A DNA stretch of 64,000 bases from Streptomyces sp. NBC_00442. GTDB lineage: Bacteria > Actinomycetota > Actinomycetes > Streptomycetales > Streptomycetaceae. Positions within the stretch are counted from its first letter, which is position 1. Each line of letters starts with the position of its first letter. The stretch covers positions 3,410,001 through 3,474,000 of the forward strand of contig NZ_CP107918.1 of the NCBI RefSeq assembly GCF_036014195.1, written 5' to 3'. Below, one piece after another: positions 58,049 to 64,000 of the stretch. The position numbers and the translations under genes were made by a program. A model generated the notes under the pieces. The model made no database searches, had not been told where the DNA came from, and saw only the letters and a list, made by a program, of their open reading frames with translations.

Positions 58049-59575
58049 TTACGGGCGGCGCAGGGCGTCGGCGGCCGCGGTCGCGGCGGGGCCGGATGCC
58101 AGCTCGGACTCCAGGAGCTGCTTGCCGAGCAGCTCGGGGTCGGGAAGCTCCATCGGGTACACGCCGTCGAAGCAGGCGCGGCACAGGTTGTCCTTGGGAA
58201 TCGTCGTCGCTTCGATCATCGCGTCGGTCGTGATGTACGAGAGCGAGTCGGCGCCCATGGACGTGCCGATCTCCTCGATGGTCATGCCGTTGGCGATCAG
58301 CTCCGCGCGGGTCGCGAAGTCGATGCCGAAGAAGCAGGGCCACTTCACCGGCGGGGACGAGATCCGGATGTGGACCTCGGCGGCGCCTGCCTCGCGGAGC
58401 ATCTTGACCAGGGCGCGCTGGGTGTTGCCGCGGACGATCGAGTCGTCGACGACCACCAGGCGCTTGCCCCGGATGACTTCCTTCAGCGGGTTCAGCTTGA
58501 GCCGGATACCGAGCTGGCGGATGGTCTGCGAGGGCTGGATGAACGTACGGCCGACGTAGGCGTTCTTGACCAGGCCCGAGCCGTACGGGATGCCGCTGGC
58601 TTCTGCGTATCCGATCGCGGCGGGGGTTCCGGATTCCGGGGTCGCTATCACCAGGTCGGCGTCGACCGGCGCTTCCTTGGCGAGTTTCCGTCCCATCTCC
58701 ACTCGGGAGAGGTAGACGTTGCGGCCCGCGATGTCGGTGTCGGGGCGTGCCAGGTAGACGTACTCGAAGACACAGCCCTTGGGCTTCGCTTCTGCGAATC
58801 GCGAGGTGCGCAGGCCGTTCTCGTCGATGGCGACGAGCTCGCCCGGCTCGATCTCGCGGACGAAGCTGGCGCCGCAGATGTCGAGCGCGGCGCTCTCCGA
58901 TGCGACGACCCAGCCGCGCTCCAGGCGGCCGAGCACCAGCGGGCGGATGCCCTGCGGGTCGCGGGCGCAGTACAGCGTCTGCTCGTCCATGAAGACCAGC
59001 GAGAAGGCGCCCTGGACCTTCGGAAGGACCTTGGCGGCCGACTCCTCGATGGTCAGGGGCTTGCCGTCGTCGTCCGTCTGGCCCGCGAGCAGCGCGGTGA
59101 CCAGGTCGGTGTCGTTGGTGGCGGCGACCTGGGTGGCCCGGCCGTTCTCCTTGGGCAGCTCGGCGACCATCTCCGCGAGCTGCGCCGTGTTCACCAGGTT
59201 GCCGTTGTGGCCGAGCGCGATCGAGCCGTGGGCGGTCGCCCGGAACGTCGGCTGCGCGTTCTCCCACACGGAGGCACCGGTGGTCGAGTAGCGGGCGTGA
59301 CCGACCGCGATATGACCTTGGAGGGAACCGAGAGAGGTCTCGTCGAAGACCTGGGAGACAAGTCCCATGTCCTTGAAGACGAGGATCTGGGAGCCGTTGC
59401 TGACCGCGATGCCCGCGGATTCCTGGCCCCGATGTTGGAGGGCGTAGAGCCCGAAGTAAGTGAGCTTCGCGACCTCTTCACCCGGAGCCCAGACACCGAA
59501 GACGCCGCAAGCGTCCTGGGGGCCCTTCTCACCGGGGAGCAGGTCGTGGTTGAGTCGTCCGTCACCACGTGGCAC
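58049..59575 (-). CDS. purF: Amidophosphoribosyltransferase
   Basis: 508 residues. Short propeptide, then catalytic Cys in DACGVFGVWAPG; glutaminase residues in LQHRGQESAGIAV; PRPP loop VVVDDSIVRGNTQ. Also Cys residues for an Fe-S cluster. Commits PRPP to purine synthesis. GTG 59575 follows the -10-like TACACT (59584-59589) so closely that the mRNA may be leaderless or nearly so. Confidence 0.95.
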   Translation of the reverse strand: MPRGDGRLNHDLLPGEKGPQDACGVFGVWAPGEEVAKLTYFGLYALQHRGQESAGIAVSNGSQILVFKDMGLVSQVFDETSLGSLQGHIAVGHARYSTTGASVWENAQPTFRATAHGSIALGHNGNLVNTAQLAEMVAELPKENGRATQVAATNDTDLVTALLAGQTDDDGKPLTIEESAAKVLPKVQGAFSLVFMDEQTLYCARDPQGIRPLVLGRLERGWVVASESAALDICGASFVREIEPGELVAIDENGLRTSRFAEAKPKGCVFEYVYLARPDTDIAGRNVYLSRVEMGRKLAKEAPVDADLVIATPESGTPAAIGYAEASGIPYGSGLVKNAYVGRTFIQPSQTIRQLGIRLKLNPLKEVIRGKRLVVVDDSIVRGNTQRALVKMLREAGAAEVHIRISSPPVKWPCFFGIDFATRAELIANGMTIEEIGTSMGADSLSYITTDAMIEATTIPKDNLCRACFDGVYPMELPDPELLGKQLLESELASGPAATAAADALRRP

Positions 59576-59864
59576 GCCACCGAGTGTAGGCGAGATCGAC
59601 CACTGGTCCGAATTGGGGATACGGACAGCTGGGCACGATGGCCCTTTTTGTAGGTTTCGCGCCTCGCCCCTTCGGAGTCGGCCCCCGCGCCCCTCGATGC
59701 GGCATCGTCGCAGGTGGGCCGAGGCGCGTCGACGGCATTCGCGGCGTTTGCACCTGCTCGCGGTGACGGATTGCGACCGGCCGGTGTGTGACGGAGTTCG
59801 CTCCGGTCCCGCAGTTCGGGCGCTCATTGACAGGTACCTGTGCGCTGCGTGAGGCTCCTGCACC

Positions 59865-59957
59865 ATGCAGCCTCTGAGTGACCTCTCGGTCACGCTCGTC
59901 GAGCGCCGGCACGTCGACCTGGTCCGTGTCGCCAGCGCCATCTGTCGCTGCGCGTAA
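59865..59957 (+). CDS. Leader peptide with Cys codons before the sulfatase
   Basis: 30 residues ending RRHVDLVRVASAICRCA. The RRHVDL core and Cys near the stop match the putative leader peptides placed before sulfur genes in Streptomyces and their mycobacterial poly-Cys counterparts, where ribosome stalling at Cys codons senses cysteine shortage. About 100 bases upstream of the sulfatase start on the same strand. Too short for usual gene prediction. Confidence 0.7.
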   Translation: MQPLSDLSVTLVERRHVDLVRVASAICRCA

Positions 59958-60055
59958 GTACGCCCCAGACCCCGCCCCCGACTCCCCCGCCCGCACGGGC
60001 CGGGCCGTGACGTCCTGAGGGGCCGTTCCTCCACCTCTTCCTCTGGAGCCCTTCC

Positions 60056-61462
60056 GTGCCCTCGCACACCCGAAAGCTGTCCCGTCGCGCCTTCGGCGGC
60101 GCTGTCGGAGCCACCGCCGCGGCCGCCGCCGTCGGGCTGCCCGCCACCGAAGCCGAAGCGGCCCCCGCCCCGGGGGAGCGGCCGTTCCGTGCCGCCCCGG
60201 GACGCCACTCCGCGCGCCCCAACATCCTGTTCATCCTCGGCGACGACCTCGGCTGGGCCGACCTGTCGTCGTACGGGGCGCCGCACATCCGCACCCCCAA
60301 CCTGGACCGCCTGGCCCGCCAGGGCGTGCGGTTCACCGATGCGTACTCGGGCTCCGCGACCTGCTCGCCGACCCGGTTCAGCCTGTACACCGGGCGCTTC
60401 CCGGGACGTACGAAGGGCGGCCTCGCCGAGCCGATCGCGGACCACAGCGTGGGCCTCGACCCAACCCACCCCACGCTCGCGTCCCTGCTGCGCGGCGCCG
60501 GTTACGCGACCGCCCTGATCGGCAAGTGGCACTGCGGCTACCTCCCCGACTACTCGCCCACCAAGTCCGGCTGGGACGAGTTCTTCGGGAACTTCGGCGG
60601 CGCCCTGGAGTACTACTCCAAGCTGGGCCTCGCCGGGGAGTACGACCTGTACGAGGGCGACGCCGAGTACAAGGACCTGCGGTACTACACCCGGATCCTG
60701 ACCGAGCGGGCGAGCGAGTACGTGCGCCGCGAGCACGACCGGCCCTGGCTGCTCAACCTGAACTTCACCACCCCGCACTGGCCCTGGATCGCCGACGGCG
60801 ACACCGAGGAGAGCGCGGAAGTCGTACGGCGCATCAAGGCCGGGGAGCCGGGCGCGCTGTTCCACTACGACGGCGGCTCGGTCGCGAAGTACACCGAGAT
60901 GGTGGAGGACCTCGACCGGTCGGTCGGCACCGTGCTCGACGCGCTCAAGCGCTCCGGGCAGGAGCGCGACACCCTGGTGTTCTTCGCCTCGGACAACGGC
61001 GGCGAGCGCTTCTCCTACAACTGGCCGCTGAGCGGCAACAAGGCTTCGCTCCAGGAGGGCGGCATCCGCGTCCCCACGATCGTGCGCTGGCCGTCCCGGA
61101 TCGACGGCGGCCAGGTCAGCCACGTGCCGAACTTCTCGCCGGACTGGACCGCGACCCTGCTCGAACTCGCCGGGGCGCGCCCGCACCCCGCCTATCCGCT
61201 CGACGGCACCAGCCTCGCCGGGTACCTGCTGCGCGGCGAGCGGCCCCGCGAGCGGGACCTGTTCTGGCGGGTGCGCGGCGAGCGGGCCCTGCGGCGCGGG
61301 GACTGGAAGTACTACCGGGGCCAGAGCGGCAAGGACCAGTTGTTCAACCTCGCCGCCGACCAGCGAGAACAGGCGGACCGCGCGGCGGACGACCCGGCCC
61401 GGCTCGCCCAGCTCCGGGCCGCCTGGGAGAAGACGGACGGGACGCTCCTCAAGTACCCCTGA
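60056..61462 (+). CDS. Tat-exported sulfatase
   Basis: 468 residues. Twin-Arg signal (LSRRAFGGAVGA, cleavage near AEA-A), metal site GDDLGWADLSSYG and the sulfatase signature CSPTRFSLYTGR whose Cys becomes formylglycine. Releases sulfate from organic sulfate esters outside the cell. GTG 60056. The Cys-rich leader peptide upstream suggests induction when sulfur is scarce. Confidence 0.9.
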   Translation: MPSHTRKLSRRAFGGAVGATAAAAAVGLPATEAEAAPAPGERPFRAAPGRHSARPNILFILGDDLGWADLSSYGAPHIRTPNLDRLARQGVRFTDAYSGSATCSPTRFSLYTGRFPGRTKGGLAEPIADHSVGLDPTHPTLASLLRGAGYATALIGKWHCGYLPDYSPTKSGWDEFFGNFGGALEYYSKLGLAGEYDLYEGDAEYKDLRYYTRILTERASEYVRREHDRPWLLNLNFTTPHWPWIADGDTEESAEVVRRIKAGEPGALFHYDGGSVAKYTEMVEDLDRSVGTVLDALKRSGQERDTLVFFASDNGGERFSYNWPLSGNKASLQEGGIRVPTIVRWPSRIDGGQVSHVPNFSPDWTATLLELAGARPHPAYPLDGTSLAGYLLRGERPRERDLFWRVRGERALRRGDWKYYRGQSGKDQLFNLAADQREQADRAADDPARLAQLRAAWEKTDGTLLKYP

Positions 61463-61498
61463 GTCCCTCGGTGACGACAAGCACCCCTGGGCCCCTGG

Positions 61499-62296
61499 TC
61501 ACGACATCACCGGCAGCACCGCCGCCAGGTCCGCCCGCTCGCCGCTCGCCGCGACCTCCGCCGCGTCGAGCGCCTCGGCCCAGCCGGTGCGCCCGGTGGC
61601 GAGGCGGACCCAGGTGAGCGGGTCGGTCTCGACCACGTTGGGCGGGGTGCCCCGCGTGTGCTTGGGGCCGGCCACGCATTGCACCACCGCGTACGGCGGG
61701 ATCCGCACCTCGACCGAGCCACCGGGCGCCTTCGCGGCGAGCGCGTCGGCGAGCAGCCGGGTGCACGTGGCGAGCGCCTGCCGGTCGTGGGGGACGGCCA
61801 GTCCGGGCAGCGCGTGGTTCAAGTCGTCGGTGTGGACGGTGAGTTCGACGGTCCGGGTCACCAGGACATCGGCGAAGGTCATCGCGCCGAACCGGGTCGG
61901 CAGGAGGCGCTCGTCCGCGGTGGTCACGAAGAGCTCCGCGGTGCGGGTGGCCCGCTCCTCGAACAGCGCGTCGAGGTCGTCGACGGAGGCCGCCAACTCC
62001 CTTGCGTGGTCTGCCACTTCAGCCTTCTTGGTCTCCGTCGCGGACGCCCAGTCCAGCAGCGCGAGCTCCTGCTTGAGCGGCTGGGGCTCGGCCAGGCGGG
62101 TCTCCAGCATGCCGAGCGCCGTCGTGAGGTGGACGGCGAGCTCGCGCACCGTCCAGTCGCCGAGCCGCGTCGGCCGGGCCAGCTGCTCGGGCGTGAGCGT
62201 GCGGACGGCTTCGCGTACGTGGCCGAACTGGGCGAGGACGGCGGACCGGACCTTCGCCGGGTCGTATCTGCGGGTGCGCTTCTTGGCCGGAGGCAT
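61499..62296 (-). CDS. Maleylpyruvate isomerase-family mycothiol-dependent enzyme
   Basis: 265 residues. DinB/MDMPI-type four-helix fold: LGDWTVRELAVHL and ELTVHTDDL supply His for metal, plus an SCP2-like C-terminus. Family members use mycothiol for detoxification or isomerisation; substrate unknown. ATG 62296 starts a Lys/Arg-rich PPAKKRTRR. Ten bases after the TetR gene on the same strand. Confidence 0.82.
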   Translation of the reverse strand: MPPAKKRTRRYDPAKVRSAVLAQFGHVREAVRTLTPEQLARPTRLGDWTVRELAVHLTTALGMLETRLAEPQPLKQELALLDWASATETKKAEVADHARELAASVDDLDALFEERATRTAELFVTTADERLLPTRFGAMTFADVLVTRTVELTVHTDDLNHALPGLAVPHDRQALATCTRLLADALAAKAPGGSVEVRIPPYAVVQCVAGPKHTRGTPPNVVETDPLTWVRLATGRTGWAEALDAAEVAASGERADLAAVLPVMS

Positions 62297-62306
62297 GAAA
62301 CCGAGC

Positions 62307-62945
62307 CTACGCCGGGCCGGGGTAGCCCCCGAGACCGTTCTCGACCTGCGCGAACGCCCGCTCCGCCCGCTCCGCGGCATCGGTGGCGACCCACCGTGCG
62401 GACTCCCCGCCGAGGATGCGGCGGTGGTGCTCGTTGATGAGCGCGTTGCGGGCGCCGGTCAGCTGGGCGGCCGCGACCGCGGCGAGCATCGGATCGCCGC
62501 CCTCCGCCGCGAGCAGCTCGGCCAGTTCCCGCTGCGCCTCGCCGAACGCGAGCGCCGCGCGCTGGAGCAACACCGGGGTGTTCTGGACGAGTTGGCGCGC
62601 CTGAAGGGAGCGCGGTTCGTCGTTGAGGCCGATCGAGGGGTCGCGTACCTCGACCATCGCCAGGAACTGCCGGCGCACCGCGGCCACCGCGGACTCGCCG
62701 TCCGCGCGGTCGCGCACGGCCCGTACGACATCCCCGACGTGGTTCATCATCGGCGCGATGACGAGGTCTTCCTTGGTGCCGAAGTAGTTGAAGACCGTCA
62801 TCTTCGAGACGTCCGCCGCGGCCGCGATCTCCGCGACGGAGACGTGGTCGAAACCGCGCTCGGTGAACAGGTCCAGCGCGGTGCGCCAGATCCGCATCCC
62901 GGTCTCCCGCTTCTTGCGTTCGCGCAGGCCCTCACCAGCAGTCAT
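62307..62945 (-). CDS. TetR family regulator
   Basis: 212 residues. N-terminal TetR helix-turn-helix: RETGMRIWRTALDLFTERGF, then SVAEIAAAADVSKMTVFNYF. C-terminal ligand pocket of usual size. ATG 62945 (MTAGEGL), with ATG 62951 possible. Divergent from the MFS exporter, its likely target, and co-oriented with the mycothiol-dependent enzyme. Confidence 0.88.
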   Translation of the reverse strand: MTAGEGLRERKKRETGMRIWRTALDLFTERGFDHVSVAEIAAAADVSKMTVFNYFGTKEDLVIAPMMNHVGDVVRAVRDRADGESAVAAVRRQFLAMVEVRDPSIGLNDEPRSLQARQLVQNTPVLLQRAALAFGEAQRELAELLAAEGGDPMLAAVAAAQLTGARNALINEHHRRILGGESARWVATDAAERAERAFAQVENGLGGYPGPA

Positions 62946-62962
62946 GCGCATCACTGTACCAG

Positions 62963-63006
62963 GATGAAATTTAAGCCCAGATGAAATATTGACTCGGTAT
63001 ATTTTC
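62963..63006. promoter_or_regulatory. Candidate operator between tetR and MFS
   Basis: Direct repeat GATGAAAT (62963, 62980) and inverted AATAT-N9-ATATT (62985-63003) with GAAA/TTTC flanks in an AT-rich patch; TTGACT (62989-62994) could be a -35. Typical placing for a TetR operator. Confidence 0.5.
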
Positions 63007-63024
63007 TGATCCATGGTGGTGCCC

Positions 63025-64000
63025 ATGACGAAGACCTCGAAGAAGTCCATGCGCACGAACCCGGCCGCTCCCAACACCAACCCGGCCGCCCCCACCAAGG
63101 CCGCGGCCGACGCCCCCGCCCCCCTCATGACCAGGACCCAGACCGTCATCGGCTTCATCGTCTGCATCGCCACGGTCCTGCTGGCCGTGCTCGACACCAA
63201 CATCGTGTCGGCGGCGACCGTGCCCATCGCCCGCGACCTCGATCCCGTCCACGGGGTCGACAAGATCCCCTGGCTGATCAGCGCGTTCGCGCTCGCCTCG
63301 GCCGCGGCGCTGCCCCTGTACGGAAAGCTCTGCGACAGCCTCGGCGCGAAGAAGGTCTTCGTCGGCGCCGTCGCCTCCTTCCTGCTCGGCTCGGCGTTGT
63401 GCGGCGCCGCCCAGTCCATGACCGAACTGATCGCGGCCCGCGCCCTGCAAGGACTCGGCGGCGGCGGCCTGATGAGCGTCACGATGGTGGTGCTCGCCCA
63501 GCTCAGGACCCCGGGCGGCGGCAGCGGCGGCAGGGCGAGCGGGGTCGGCGGGATCGTCGCGGGCACCGGCATGGCCATCGGCCCCTGGATCGGCGGAACG
63601 CTCTCCGACCACGCCAACTGGCGCTGGATCTTCTACATCAACCTGCCGCTCGGCATCGCCGCCCTGATCGGCGCGATCCTCGTACTGAAGCTCCCGGTCT
63701 CTCCCGTACGCCACCGCATCGACTACCTCGGCGCGGCCCTCGCCGCCGCCTTCACCAGCAGCCTGCTGCTCGCGACGAGCTGGGGCGGCAAGGACTACGC
63801 CTGGGCCTCGCCCCAGATCATCGGCCTGTTCGTGACCTGCGCCCTCTCGCTCGCCCTGTTCCTGCGCCGCCAGACGACCGCCGCCGAACCGGTGCTTCCG
63901 CTCTCCATGTTCAAGGTGCCCCAGCTGCGGTACGGCTTCGCGATCCAGGGGCTGCTCGGCGCCGCGATGATGGGCGCGCTGGTGTACGTCATGGTCTACC
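63025..64000 (+). CDS. MFS drug exporter, EmrB/QacA type (3' end missing)
   Basis: At least 325 residues; runs off the window. TM1 has VLLAVLDTNIVSAATVPIA (motif D1 of the 14-TM DHA2 branch), then YGKLCDSLGAKKVF (motif A) and GGIVAGTGMAIGPWIGG (motif C of exporters). Exports drugs or a metabolite by proton antiport. ATG 63025 follows GGTGGTG; ATG 63013 is possible. A Thr/Pro/Ala-rich N-tail (about 1-40). Confidence 0.88.
   Translation, partial: MTKTSKKSMRTNPAAPNTNPAAPTKAAADAPAPLMTRTQTVIGFIVCIATVLLAVLDTNIVSAATVPIARDLDPVHGVDKIPWLISAFALASAAALPLYGKLCDSLGAKKVFVGAVASFLLGSALCGAAQSMTELIAARALQGLGGGGLMSVTMVVLAQLRTPGGGSGGRASGVGGIVAGTGMAIGPWIGGTLSDHANWRWIFYINLPLGIAALIGAILVLKLPVSPVRHRIDYLGAALAAAFTSSLLLATSWGGKDYAWASPQIIGLFVTCALSLALFLRRQTTAAEPVLPLSMFKVPQLRYGFAIQGLLGAAMMGALVYVMVY

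Noticed and set aside
58049..61480. Long fusion of purF with an upstream 630-residue extension
   Set aside because: The extension is antisense to the sulfatase and leader peptide; purF has its own start at 59575.

Overview
This is a 64 kb chromosomal segment of a Streptomyces (or very close actinomycete). The evidence is the high GC, GC-rich third codon positions, GTG starts and Streptomyces-type 16S/23S/5S genes. It also encodes BldC, a strong AtrA match, the orf1590-type sporulation gene, an AfsR-like regulator and mycothiol-linked enzymes. From memory the gene order resembles the S. coelicolor core region around SCO4084-SCO4127; this was not checked by any search.

Layout. 1-3529: the end of a three-gene conjugation-like ATPase module. 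3586-4140: a GNAT acetyltransferase. 4226-10082: a complete rRNA operon on the minus strand, with tandem upstream promoter repeats and processing stems. 10124-16468: divergent MarR/MFS, a PAS-PP2C-HATPase phosphatase, NADH dehydrogenase and AtrA. 16682-26441: a developmental block with an ECF sigma factor fused to a membrane-anchored NPCBM domain, an AfsR-like regulator, an orphan macrolactam-cyclase homologue and the TTA-containing orf1590-type gene. 26551-31411: L-2-hydroxyglutarate oxidase, TrmB, a PrsW-family protease and an aldo/keto reductase. 31527-35654: a SapA-like secreted protein, a LuxR-type regulator, an M23 peptidase behind a c-di-AMP riboswitch and a membrane PP2C phosphatase. 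35668-39639: a TipA-type MerR regulator, tRNA-fMet and an arsenic island (arsI, arsR, acr3, arsC, arsN-like). 39997-46129: tRNA-Lys, an APC permease, a DEAD-box helicase with a repetitive RG-rich tail, a lipoprotein, a zincin and a tRNA-Glu/Asp/Phe cluster. 46201-53619: CcdA/DsbA, HrpA, a second identical tRNA-Asp and bldC. 54105-64000: a DUF-like protein, Vdh, DUF3073, purM/purF, a cysteine-rich leader peptide ahead of a Tat-exported sulfatase, a mycothiol-dependent enzyme, and TetR divergent from an MFS exporter cut by the window end.

Themes. Several regulators of differentiation and antibiotic production lie close together (AtrA, the sigma-NPCBM protein, the AfsR-like protein, the orf1590-type gene, BldC). 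The best leads are the self-contained sigma/anchor/sensor fusion, the degenerate conjugation ATPase set, the orphan cyclase, the candidate cysteine attenuator on a sulfatase, and the tandem duplication at a tRNA-Asp 3' end. No CRISPR array, insertion sequence or large biosynthetic cluster was seen.
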